DNA from: Clostridia bacterium
GTDB lineage: Bacteria; Bacillota; Clostridia; Christensenellales; UBA1242
DNA: 34,882 bases
Reading direction: 5' to 3'
Assembly: GCA_017505165.1 (NCBI GenBank)
Contig: JAFVPU010000150.1
Span: 1-34,882 of the forward strand
In this document: in pieces, positions 1 through 7,393 of the stretch
How positions within the stretch are numbered: the first letter of the stretch is position 1
Layout of the letters: each line of letters starts with the position of its first letter
Notes under the pieces: model-generated
Told to the model about the DNA's origin: nothing
The model's database searches: none
Seen by the model: the letters and a program-made list of their open reading frames with translations, nothing else
Position numbers and translations under genes: made by a program

Positions 1-1421
1 GGTAAGGTGGAAAGAAGATAACCAATAGCTCTTCTAAACCATGCTGCACTATCCCTTAGATTATCATAAACAGTTCGATTCTTGAGTGCGTTCTTAGTCT
101 TTATGTAATCTTCATAGAAGTAATCAGCAAGTTCTGGTGACATCGTTTGTTTGAAAGATTTCAATGTTTCATCTAACAGATGTGCAGCACGAGCGGTTTT
201 TCCATCGTACGCACCGCCACCGTCTGTAAGATCTCCATAAAACAGTGTCAGTGTAACAAAAGCAATCTTGTTGATATGATAAGCAATAGATGATGTTGTA
301 CTTCCTGCATAACTAGCTAATGAAGCTGAATATTCAACATAAGACCAGAGTTTATTCAATGCTGATGCATTACCATGTGCCATTCCATGTTTTGCAACAT
401 ATTCATCTGCAAACTGTTCACACACTTTAACTTGTTTTGACATATAAAAATGATCTGACATTTTTCTTGAATCGAATGATCCAGAATATAATTCAGGAAA
501 CATTTCTTTTGTAATCATGTACGCTTCTTCTAAGACAATGGAAATAACAGGAAGCAACATAAGCATCCCAATGACAGTGATTACCATATCAACAAACCAA
601 CCAAAGATTGAAGCCGCCCAACTACCATGATCATTCATTCCGTCAATAGCTGTACACTGATCGATTGATTTATCTGATTTGTCTTTCAATTTTGGATCAA
701 GAAGATTAATACCTTCTTTAAGCAATTTTGCTTTTTCTTGTACAGAAGCATTTTCCAAAAAATATTCCATAGATCTGTTGTAAACCTGCATACGGAAGCA
801 AAGATCAGCACTATGTGCTAGTGTACTAACCATATGTCCTATCTCATGTAGAACGATACCTGTTATCTCTTCGGCAGTAAAATACTCTAGATTAACATGT
901 GCGCATTCTTTAACCAAGAATGAACCATATGGATCAAAATACAAAGTCATGGTACATGGGACTTTATCCTGAAGAGTTGTAACAGTAAACTTTCCTGTTT
1001 CCCTATTAAGAGATTCTGCGACAACTCTCATGTCTTCAGCAGTTCTAGGTGTAATACCAAGCTCTCTCATCCAATACTGAATCATGGGTTCGGTATCCAT
1101 TCCACTGTATCTACTGATAACATCGTTAGCAGTAAGTCCCCACTTGTCACCAAAATTCATCAAGCATGCGAACCCCATATCCAGGTGTCGTGACAACTTA
1201 ACACTTGTACAGGTTATTCCAGTGTGTTTCTTTATAGCTGCAGTTAGTTTATTAACTGTAACATCTTTAACATATTTAGGAATCTGTTTAACCCGTTCTA
1301 CTGTGGTGTCAATGGATTCACGTTTGTCAATAACTTCTTGAAATATTTGAATCAAATCATTGGCCAAAGGAGATCCTTTAGTCTGAAAAGCAATTGATTC
1401 ATTTGAACAAATTTTAAGCAT
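1..1421 (-). CDS. Membrane-associated zinc metallopeptidase (HExxH / ExxxD gluzincin type), 3' part missing
   Basis: The reading frame is open from ATG at 1421 to the window edge (473 complete codons, no stop), with AAGGAG upstream of the ATG. HEIGH lies at residues 192-196 and EQFAD at about 335-339. The HExxH plus downstream ExxxD pair is the zinc-ligand pattern of M48-like gluzincin peptidases. Between them, residues about 272-298 form one strongly hydrophobic segment, so the protein probably sits in a membrane or has a buried helix. The first 180 residues are soluble and match nothing I recognise. The gene follows a hairpin terminator (1463-1490), so it probably has its own promoter; AGCATTTTATG at about 1446-1456 on the minus strand loosely resembles the late-type motif. 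Substrate unknown: a virion maturation protease or a peptidase acting on host membrane proteins are both possible. The zinc site is clear; the role is not. Confidence 0.8.
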   Translation of the reverse strand, partial: MLKICSNESIAFQTKGSPLANDLIQIFQEVIDKRESIDTTVERVKQIPKYVKDVTVNKLTAAIKKHTGITCTSVKLSRHLDMGFACLMNFGDKWGLTANDVISRYSGMDTEPMIQYWMRELGITPRTAEDMRVVAESLNRETGKFTVTTLQDKVPCTMTLYFDPYGSFLVKECAHVNLEYFTAEEITGIVLHEIGHMVSTLAHSADLCFRMQVYNRSMEYFLENASVQEKAKLLKEGINLLDPKLKDKSDKSIDQCTAIDGMNDHGSWAASIFGWFVDMVITVIGMLMLLPVISIVLEEAYMITKEMFPELYSGSFDSRKMSDHFYMSKQVKVCEQFADEYVAKHGMAHGNASALNKLWSYVEYSASLASYAGSTTSSIAYHINKIAFVTLTLFYGDLTDGGGAYDGKTARAAHLLDETLKSFKQTMSPELADYFYEDYIKTKNALKNRTVYDNLRDSAAWFRRAIGYLLSTL

Positions 1422-1462
1422 ATGTTATCTCCTTATAACAAATTAGCATAAAATGCTGAAAA

Positions 1463-1490
1463 AAGAACCCCAGTAAAAGCTGGGGTTCTT
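1463..1490 (-). terminator. Rho-independent terminator
   Basis: An 11-bp perfect stem (AAGAACCCCAG / CTGGGGTTCTT) with a 6-nt loop is followed on the minus strand by TTTTT. It lies just beyond the stop of the 30-codon ORF and the P-loop kinase, and ends that leftward unit. Confidence 0.85.
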
Positions 1491-1494
1491 GATG

Positions 1495-1587
1495 TTAGAG
1501 CAGACACAGAAATCTGATATACATAGTCGACATCATCTGCTGACGAATAATCTGCTCGGTCATGAGAGTCATGGTTACATTGAACAT
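1495..1587 (-). CDS. Small ORF, 30 aa, unknown
   Basis: ATG at 1587, stop TAA at 1495-1497, 30 residues. It starts 7 nt after the stop of the P-loop kinase gene. A GAGGT ribosome binding site overlaps that stop, so translation is probably coupled. The stop is only 4 nt before the terminator stem, the usual position for the last gene of an operon. The peptide is rich in Met and Gln with a hydrophobic end (YIRFLCLL) and has no recognisable domain. It could be a short membrane-active or regulatory peptide, or a chance frame. Confidence 0.45.
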   Translation of the reverse strand: MFNVTMTLMTEQIIRQQMMSTMYIRFLCLL

Positions 1588-1594
1588 ATGCACC

Positions 1595-2044
1595 TCACAA
1601 CTCTGATAATCCGAATTTGACAGTAAGTCCGTCCAACTCTTTTTCAGTTACAAATTCTGTGTTTTCACGCATCTGAGCAACTTTTTCGGCAGGAACATTA
1701 TGAACATTGCCGAATATACCAGTCATACGAATGATCTGCACAGGATATTTGTACTTCCTACACATATCAAAGTAGGGTTTCCGTTCCCATGCTTTCGTGA
1801 ACGTATTGGAAACAATCACAACACGTCCACAGACGATATCTCGTTCGACATTCGATTGACACCACTCATGAGCGTCCTTCAATCTCGAAGGATCAAAGTT
1901 GTAATCTCCTTCGGTTTCAAAGAACATGTCAGCTTCATAGTGAGTTGTATCAAAACCCGCATATTGCGGGTCTTGAAGAATTTCCTTTGCTTTGGTTGTT
2001 TTACCGCTGCCAGGAACCCCGATAATCATGATCAATTTTTGCAT
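1595..2044 (-). CDS. P-loop kinase/ATPase of the N4BP2-like (AAA_33) type
   Basis: 149 residues. A Walker A motif GVPGSGKTT lies at residues 9-17. Later come a YEADMFF segment (D in the position of the second kinase motif), a DAHEWCQSN segment, VVIVSNTF followed by a Trp, and a C-terminal VPAEKVAQM segment. This order is that of the N4BP2L/polynucleotide-kinase-like P-loop family, in which a small kinase phosphorylates nucleic-acid ends or small substrates. T4 PNK shares the fold, but there is no phosphatase domain here and the length matches a lone kinase domain. The start has AAAGGAG 8 nt upstream. The preceding leader holds a long stem-loop (2103-2159). A role in nucleic-acid end metabolism or repair is plausible but inferred. 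Confidence 0.8.
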   Translation of the reverse strand: MQKLIMIIGVPGSGKTTKAKEILQDPQYAGFDTTHYEADMFFETEGDYNFDPSRLKDAHEWCQSNVERDIVCGRVVIVSNTFTKAWERKPYFDMCRKYKYPVQIIRMTGIFGNVHNVPAEKVAQMRENTEFVTEKELDGLTVKFGLSEL

Positions 2045-2102
2045 GATGATTCTCCTTTGTGTTATTTGGGTTAAAACTTATTCTATTTTATACTCTAGGT
2101 AT

Positions 2103-2159
2103 CAATGTGTTCTTTGACATATTAAGTTGAGTCCTTAATAGACAGGTGACAACACATTG
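2103..2159 (-). other. Two-stage stem-loop in the leader of the P-loop kinase
   Basis: The outer stem is 9 bp (CAATGTGTT 2103-2111 / AACACATTG 2151-2159). Inside it is a 6-bp stem (2121-2126 / 2134-2139) with a 7-nt loop. It lies between the 34-aa ORF and the kinase gene and has no U-run on the minus strand. It is therefore more likely a regulatory or protective RNA structure than a terminator. Confidence 0.55.
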
Positions 2160-2162
2160 AAA

Positions 2163-2267
2163 TCAAATAAACCTTGCGATTAGGTTCAGTTTGAAAGTTT
2201 TAGTTGTTTTCTTGGTGGAACAAGAACCAATCACTAACTTTCGACAACGAATGAATATACCAGTCAT
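2163..2267 (-). CDS. Small basic ORF, 34 aa, unknown
   Basis: ATG at 2267 is preceded by AAAGGAG with a 6-nt spacing, one of the better ribosome binding sites in the window. The stop TGA is at 2163-2165. The peptide is basic (several Lys and Arg, two Cys) with no recognised domain. An E-type promoter lies 27 nt upstream, and the whole ORF sits between the arms of a 14-bp inverted repeat. The strong ribosome binding site and promoter favour a real gene. The alternative is that the strong site belongs to a structured regulatory RNA. Confidence 0.5.
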   Translation of the reverse strand: MTGIFIRCRKLVIGSCSTKKTTKTFKLNLIARFI

Positions 2268-2293
2268 TGTGATCTCCTTTCTATTGATACCTA

Positions 2294-2313
2294 GAGATCA
2301 TTAATGTAATATA
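2294..2313 (-). promoter_or_regulatory. Candidate E-type promoter (E1)
   Basis: Minus strand TATATTAC (2313-2306), 4 nt, then ATGATCTC (2301-2294). The same arrangement with the same 4-nt spacer occurs at 15086-15105, 16241-16260 and 21566-21585, always on the minus strand and between genes. Here it precedes the 34-aa ORF and the P-loop kinase. Confidence 0.6.
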
Positions 2314-2340
2314 TATTCAAATAAAAATGAACAATAAAAC

Positions 2341-2378
2341 AAGATAGAAGGTGGTGCTTAAGCACCACCTTCTATCTT
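2341..2378 (-). terminator. Terminator of the four-gene structural operon
   Basis: A 38-nt perfect palindrome (19-bp arms beginning AAGATAGAAGG) is followed on the minus strand by GTTTTATTG. It starts 17 nt after the stop of the 541-aa gene. Confidence 0.85.
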
Positions 2379-2395
2379 AAACACAAAATATCAAC

Positions 2396-4021
2396 TTACC
2401 AGAGTCTGGTACCATACACATCACCTAGGAAAGGTTCTGCTTTATTACCAGGCTGTTCTCCTTCAGGAGTTTCAGTCGGTTCGATATGCGGAGCGTTTCC
2501 AGGATGTGGTTCACCGTTAGGATCAACACCTTTTGCAGGGTCATCAAGAGGTTTGTCATTGGGAACATTTTCAGGTGTTTCAACACCATTCTTGGTTTCA
2601 CCAGCGGACGGGTCTCCTTGTTCTGCTTCTTTAGGATCAGTAGCAGGTTCTTCACCACTTGGTTCTGCCTGCTTACCTTTTGGATCTTCTTCAGGTGTAG
2701 CTTCTTTCGGATCTTCGTTAACATATTTGGCATCAAGACCCATTGGATCTTCAGTTGTGATAGCTTCAGGTGCAACGCCTTTATCAGACGCATTTACAAC
2801 AAGCTTTCCAGCCATAGTCAGAACCTGATCCACCAATTCATTTATGGATGCACTATACACAGCAATCACATCACCGAGAAATGCAGCATAACTACGTCCG
2901 GCAGAGATAGTGGATTCACAAAAATCTTTCTGTGAAGAATCCATCTGAATAGTTTCAATGGATTTAGTGACATCATCACGCACTGTACCAAGTTTGTTAT
3001 AAACATAAGCAAACTTAGGAACTGAATAAAGCACGTTCTTAACAGCACCTGCAGCAACAACAATGTTACTCGGAGTCCAACGGAACACTGCCATAGTCTG
3101 CTCCTGAGGAGCATCTGCTGGTTCAACTGGAGTAACAGGAGTTGTAGTAACAACAGGTTGTTTCTCTTCTCCTTCACCTTCTTCAGTTGAAATAACTTCA
3201 GCAGGATCACCAGTAAGCACAGGTTGCGGATTGAGAACTTCTGCAGGCTCAGGAGCAGTCTGTTCTGCTTCTTTAGGAGTCTCAGGGACGATCTGCACAG
3301 AAGGAGTGTCTTCATCTCCTTCAAGCAAACTTTCAGTTCCAGTCTCAACGATCTTGTATCCAAGAACTTTCATATATGGTTCAAGTGTACGAAGTTCTTC
3401 ACTGGAAGTTCCGAGAGAAGCAAAGTTATCGTTGATGTACTGCAGAGCATTAACGCGCTCCATGAACACAGGCTGTGTGTATCCAAAGATGTCATCACTG
3501 TTGAATGAAACAGCATCAATTTTTGCTCCTTCAGAGCTGATACTACTCACAACACGATCAATCATCGCGTTCTGACTGGTAGCCTGATCCTGCAATTTTG
3601 TAAAGAAAGTTCCAGCAGATTCAACAATCTGATCAAAAAACACTTTGACTTTTTCGTATGCATTGACAATAGTTTCATCAATGTTCTCACAGCATGCGAT
3701 TCCAACAGCTTTTGCATTCTCAGCAGTAATAGCAGGAATCTCCATTCCGATAACATCAGAAAGAGTATTACCAGAATTGAAAATGCACATGATAGATTCA
3801 GATGCACCATAAGTTTTGATAACACTCTTTGCATTTTTGAGAGTGCTTAGTGCATTGCAGATCTTGCGATCATTCGTAACAACAGCTGTTACTTTTTTGG
3901 CAGCAATGTCAACAGCAAAACGTGTGTTGATCATGTTGGCCATGTCTACCCAAATCATTTGGGATTTTGGAGACTCCTGATTAGTATCAAAAGCATCCAA
4001 GTGAAGATTAAGTCCACTCAT
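2396..4021 (-). CDS. Probable virion protein with acidic, Pro/Glu-rich tail
   Basis: 541 residues; I do not recognise a family. Residues 1-230 look folded and mostly helical. About 235-310 is low-complexity Glu/Pro/Thr/Val. About 310-430 looks folded again. About 435-525 is a second disordered stretch rich in Glu, Pro, Asp and Gly, ending in a short aromatic tail (YGTRLW). It is the last of four leftward genes with 12-17 nt spacing, each with its own AAGGA-type site, and is followed by a strong terminator. Two acidic disordered linkers suggest a head-internal, scaffold-like or tail-associated protein. That is inference, since no motif fixes it. Confidence 0.6.
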   Translation of the reverse strand: MSGLNLHLDAFDTNQESPKSQMIWVDMANMINTRFAVDIAAKKVTAVVTNDRKICNALSTLKNAKSVIKTYGASESIMCIFNSGNTLSDVIGMEIPAITAENAKAVGIACCENIDETIVNAYEKVKVFFDQIVESAGTFFTKLQDQATSQNAMIDRVVSSISSEGAKIDAVSFNSDDIFGYTQPVFMERVNALQYINDNFASLGTSSEELRTLEPYMKVLGYKIVETGTESLLEGDEDTPSVQIVPETPKEAEQTAPEPAEVLNPQPVLTGDPAEVISTEEGEGEEKQPVVTTTPVTPVEPADAPQEQTMAVFRWTPSNIVVAAGAVKNVLYSVPKFAYVYNKLGTVRDDVTKSIETIQMDSSQKDFCESTISAGRSYAAFLGDVIAVYSASINELVDQVLTMAGKLVVNASDKGVAPEAITTEDPMGLDAKYVNEDPKEATPEEDPKGKQAEPSGEEPATDPKEAEQGDPSAGETKNGVETPENVPNDKPLDDPAKGVDPNGEPHPGNAPHIEPTETPEGEQPGNKAEPFLGDVYGTRLW

Positions 4022-4037
4022 AATCTTTTCCTTTGTT

Positions 4038-4955
4038 TTAACCTTTACATGCAGTATTGACGGTATGCAAGAGCGTCATCATCAATCTGAATGTGTCCGT
4101 AATAGGATATGAATCGTTGTCTTCTGGTACCAGATCGATCGTCTCAGGTGTAACACAGATTGCATAAGCAAGAGGTGCACTCTTTCTTGCATTATATTTT
4201 GCAATGCAATCTTTGTATATTGGACACGAAACAATGTCCGGATAAATATATTGATCGAACAAAAGATCGGATGCATATGTCCTTCCGTTGTATGTACCTT
4301 CACACATCCAAAGGATTGACATAAGAACTTTCTGCGCAATTATGATACGGGTATTAAACATCTTTGCATCAAGTTCAGCATCTTTCTTCTGGAAAGGACG
4401 AACGAGCATATCTTTCACAATTTCACAGTACGCACTGAATTGATCTTTTGTTATAGTTTCCTGCACATCAGAGATATCAAATGTGCAAGAATTCCGTTCT
4501 TTGTGTGCTTCAGCAAGAGAACCAAACATGCCAACAAAGTGCGGTGTGTATTCAGATTCTGCCATGCGTTTTACAATTGAAACAAAGTTTAACAAAGCAG
4601 TTTTTGCTGAAGGAGGCAAACAAGGAATAATATTTCCAAGTTTAACTTCTTTCACCCAACGATCATAAACGTTGACAACGATATTCTTCAAAAGACCTTT
4701 CTGATATTCAATGAGCTGGTCTTTGTATTTCTGTGCCAATTCAGTACAATCATTATCATCGTAATCACAAGGAATATCAAATTCTTCACAATAAAGACGA
4801 TACATTGTAGCATCACAGACAAAGCTGATCTTGTCAAGGAATGCGACTGTTGTCCAGTCGCAAACCCAGACATGAGAGTTAACTCTATCTGCTTCAGATT
4901 TGATGATCGCCTGAGCATGCTCAAACGAACTAAATCCCAAGTCTAAACGAGCCAT
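4038..4955 (-). CDS. Unknown protein of the structural operon, 305 aa
   Basis: A globular, mixed but largely helical protein with nine or more Cys and many aromatic residues. There is no signal peptide, no obvious membrane span and no recognised motif. An AAGGAGGT site overlaps the stop codon of the upstream gene (TAA at 4968-4970), so translation is almost certainly coupled to it. The neighbours are similarly sized unknown proteins in one leftward operon that diverges from large structural genes. A virion or virion-assembly role is therefore the best guess. Confidence 0.6.
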   Translation of the reverse strand: MARLDLGFSSFEHAQAIIKSEADRVNSHVWVCDWTTVAFLDKISFVCDATMYRLYCEEFDIPCDYDDNDCTELAQKYKDQLIEYQKGLLKNIVVNVYDRWVKEVKLGNIIPCLPPSAKTALLNFVSIVKRMAESEYTPHFVGMFGSLAEAHKERNSCTFDISDVQETITKDQFSAYCEIVKDMLVRPFQKKDAELDAKMFNTRIIIAQKVLMSILWMCEGTYNGRTYASDLLFDQYIYPDIVSCPIYKDCIAKYNARKSAPLAYAICVTPETIDLVPEDNDSYPITDTFRLMMTLLHTVNTACKG

Positions 4956-4967
4956 AGAGTTACCTCC

Positions 4968-5954
4968 TTATTCTTCGTTGAGATATGCATCAATTTTCTG
5001 ATCAAGACCAGCAATCATCTCGTCATATGCAGCAATGATTTTGACCTGTTTACGATATTCATCGCTATTTGGATCAACGTTCTGGAGCTGAAGTTTCAAA
5101 AGAGCAACATGCGATTCCATCCACTCTTTTTCTTTCTTAGCTTTTAGATAACGAGAGTGCTTGATGATATTCCATTGTTCACCGAGCCAACGAAAGATAA
5201 TAAACTTACGCGCACCAGTCTGCATAAAGTTACGAACAACTGGAGAATACTTCTCAAACTGAATAAACCCAGTATTCGGACCATTATTGTCGTCAACAAG
5301 AGAAACATCAAGATTGTTCTTGACACGATCGATTTCAGATGTGATAACAGAAGCATTGCTTGCCATACGATTCTTACAAATCTGTATATACTCAGTCAAA
5401 TGTTTCTGAATCTTCTGAATACGATATTTCTTTGGCATAGGAAGCTCTTTGACACCATTGTTTTCACAGATCTCATAAGAGATGTTATCAATGAGATAAA
5501 TTGTAAAATCAACAAAGGTTTCTGCTTCTTCAATTACACCCATGATAGCAACTTGAGACAATTTGGCATTGTAAACTGTAATTGCTTTATCTTTGAATGT
5601 GGTAGCAGTGTTGCGTTCAATTGCTTCCAAAGCACCAATATAGTGTTTGGTGATATAAGTGAAGCTATCAAACGCGCTTCTCAGATCGTTACGACCAATA
5701 CCTTTTGCAATAGTAACATATGCGTTACAAGCAAGGTTGTTTCGATCATTTGAAGCTTTATAAATTTTATCAGCAATAACCTGACGATCCTGCGTTGAAA
5801 AAGCAGCAAGGGTATTCTGAAGGTTATTGAGACGTTCAATTAGGATAAGAAGATTCTCTTTAAAATCTTCTTTATTGATTGTATTCATTTTGGCACCAGG
5901 AGCAATCTCTTTCATGATAGCCTGGCCAAGTTCCTTAACAAAATCCAAAACCAT
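4968..5954 (-). CDS. Unknown helical protein of the structural operon, 328 aa
   Basis: Mostly alpha-helical, rich in Asn, Ile and Lys. The last 60 residues are highly charged and probably coiled-coil (KAKKEKEWMESHVALLKLQ onward, ending in NEE). No enzyme motif is visible. The ribosome binding site AAGGAG uses the last bases of the upstream stop codon (TTCTAAGGAG), with ATG at 5954, so it is coupled to the 425-aa gene. The helical build and operon position suggest a virion structural or assembly protein. Confidence 0.6.
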   Translation of the reverse strand: MVLDFVKELGQAIMKEIAPGAKMNTINKEDFKENLLILIERLNNLQNTLAAFSTQDRQVIADKIYKASNDRNNLACNAYVTIAKGIGRNDLRSAFDSFTYITKHYIGALEAIERNTATTFKDKAITVYNAKLSQVAIMGVIEEAETFVDFTIYLIDNISYEICENNGVKELPMPKKYRIQKIQKHLTEYIQICKNRMASNASVITSEIDRVKNNLDVSLVDDNNGPNTGFIQFEKYSPVVRNFMQTGARKFIIFRWLGEQWNIIKHSRYLKAKKEKEWMESHVALLKLQLQNVDPNSDEYRKQVKIIAAYDEMIAGLDQKIDAYLNEE

Positions 5955-5965
5955 AGTTCAACTCC

Positions 5966-7243
5966 TTAGAATCTAGGTGCTTGTCCCTGAGAAAATGCAG
6001 TCATGACTTCCTTGAGGTCAAAACTATCTTTTCCCTTACTTCCAATCTTGTTGATCATGGTGTATGAATACGTACCAACAGTAGGAATACCAGCAAAGTA
6101 CATCTTCATAGTTCCATACATGGGATCAACAACACACATAACCATACTGAAAGTTTTCAAGAAAAACTTGTTGCGAGTGATATAGTTATCAAAGTCAATA
6201 TGAGCATCACGACAAGTCCTATCAAACGTTTGCTTGTCCAGAATAAGGATAGCATTAGCAAGGTTGTGACGTTCAGGAAGGAAATTGGTAAGACCAGCAA
6301 CCCAACGGAACAAACTATTGCGTTGACGGATGAGCATCTCATTAACGAGGCCAGTATTATCTTTCTTAAGAGCTGTTGACTGTTTCTTGATCAAGTCTTT
6401 AGCAAACAAGAAATCTTTGATAAAACTGATTTCTCCGGCACGGAGCTGCTGAATACGTTGAGACAAGGTAGGAGTAAAGTTCAATGACATGAATTGCTCA
6501 GCGACTTCGGTCTTGAGGATATAAGGAACAAGCTGAACATACATGTAGACCTTAGCAAGAGATCCCGTCATCGTAGTTGTTTTACCGCCACTCATTGTAT
6601 TTTTGGCCAATGAAGTTGATACAGTATTCTGTTTGGATGAAGTAGATGAAGTACTTCCAGTTTCAACAGGCTTTCCATTATCACCAATCAGGTTCTTATC
6701 GACAGTTCCTGAAGTTGTTCCAGACGACTGTCCGTAAGTAGTTGTCTGTGTTCCACCTGAACTGTTTGAACTTTCAGTTGTAACAGTCTGCATCAAAAAG
6801 TCGAGTTCAATCAAACGACCACAAACAAGTCTCTGCGATTCAAGATCCATCTCGATGACTTTTGCTTCACACGAAGGACGAACTTTAGATGATTTTTCTG
6901 TTCCAAAATCAGAAGCAATATCATTCAGAAGCTTTTCAGTAAAGGATTCACCAGAAACCAACTGAAGACGGGTACGAACGGAACGTCCATCAGCACAACG
7001 TGAATCAATACCGAGCGCTGTAATGATCCAACAACAATACATCTGATTGAGGATACTCATCAGAGGAATTGCAATATCATCTTGTGCAATGGAGTCTTCA
7101 ATGTAAACTCGTCCCATGACGTTCGCCTGATGACCATAAGCTGTCAATGATGGCATCTTCTTTTCAATACCACCCTGACGAATCCACTCAGCGAGTTTCG
7201 AAAGACCATCGGTTCCTGCTTTGAACATAGATACGGGGTCCAT
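5966..7243 (-). CDS. Probable virion protein with Ser/Thr/Gly-rich central linker, 425 aa
   Basis: First gene of the leftward four-gene operon. I place the start at ATG 7243, because AGAGGTG lies just before it; a GTG 6 nt further upstream would fall inside that ribosome binding site. Residues about 1-155 and 225-425 look folded. About 158-225 is a low-complexity linker of Ser, Thr and Gly with a few Lys and Gln. A two-domain protein with a flexible linker beside baseplate-like genes suggests a structural component. I recognise no family. A late-type motif lies 60 nt upstream on the minus strand (7303-7315). Confidence 0.6.
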   Translation of the reverse strand: MDPVSMFKAGTDGLSKLAEWIRQGGIEKKMPSLTAYGHQANVMGRVYIEDSIAQDDIAIPLMSILNQMYCCWIITALGIDSRCADGRSVRTRLQLVSGESFTEKLLNDIASDFGTEKSSKVRPSCEAKVIEMDLESQRLVCGRLIELDFLMQTVTTESSNSSGGTQTTTYGQSSGTTSGTVDKNLIGDNGKPVETGSTSSTSSKQNTVSTSLAKNTMSGGKTTTMTGSLAKVYMYVQLVPYILKTEVAEQFMSLNFTPTLSQRIQQLRAGEISFIKDFLFAKDLIKKQSTALKKDNTGLVNEMLIRQRNSLFRWVAGLTNFLPERHNLANAILILDKQTFDRTCRDAHIDFDNYITRNKFFLKTFSMVMCVVDPMYGTMKMYFAGIPTVGTYSYTMINKIGSKGKDSFDLKEVMTAFSQGQAPRF

Positions 7244-7302
7244 AAACACCTCTATTTTAAAAAGTTAACCTTATATATTTAACGTAGTAAGTACTACTAA
7301 CA

Positions 7303-7315
7303 TGCATAGCATGGC
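7303..7315 (-). promoter_or_regulatory. Candidate late-type promoter (L1)
   Basis: Minus strand GCCATGCTATGCA. It shares CATNCTATR with five other intergenic sites in the window, and GCCATGCTAT exactly with 15142-15151. It lies in the 150-bp gap between the two divergent structural units, facing the leftward operon. Confidence 0.5.
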
Positions 7316-7348
7316 ATAATTTGTGACTATATTTACATTGGTTAATTT

Positions 7349-7360
7349 GGCATCCTATGA
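7349..7360 (+). promoter_or_regulatory. Candidate late-type promoter (L2)
   Basis: GGCATCCTATGA, whose CTAT ends 36 nt before the ATG of the 506-aa gene. GGCATCCTAT is identical to the site at 34606-34615. With L1 it would make a divergent promoter pair driving the two structural operons. Confidence 0.5.
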
Positions 7361-7393
7361 ACATTATCGACTATATACTAATAGGAGTTCTTT

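Larger units (their letters stand above)
2093..2296. repeat. 14-bp perfect inverted repeat enclosing a small ORF and a stem-loop
   Basis: CTCTAGGTATCAAT at 2093-2106 is the exact reverse complement of ATTGATACCTAGAG at 2283-2296. The right copy starts within, and runs downstream of, the predicted E-type promoter. An RNA started there would carry one arm at its 5' end and the other about 200 nt later, closing a loop around the 34-aa ORF and the stem-loop at 2103-2159. Confidence 0.8.

Noticed and set aside
2093-2296. Insertion sequence or MITE
   Set aside because: There is an inverted repeat but no target-site duplication and no second copy seen in this window. I kept it as an RNA/repeat observation instead.
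2425-3834. Long open frames on both strands inside the 541-aa gene
   Set aside because: They are overlapping frames of a low-complexity coding sequence without ribosome binding sites of their own.
2396-7243. Alternative genetic code or stop-codon recoding
   Set aside because: Genes end normally in TAA or TGA, and TAG ends the gene at 16279; no in-frame stops interrupt recognised domains.
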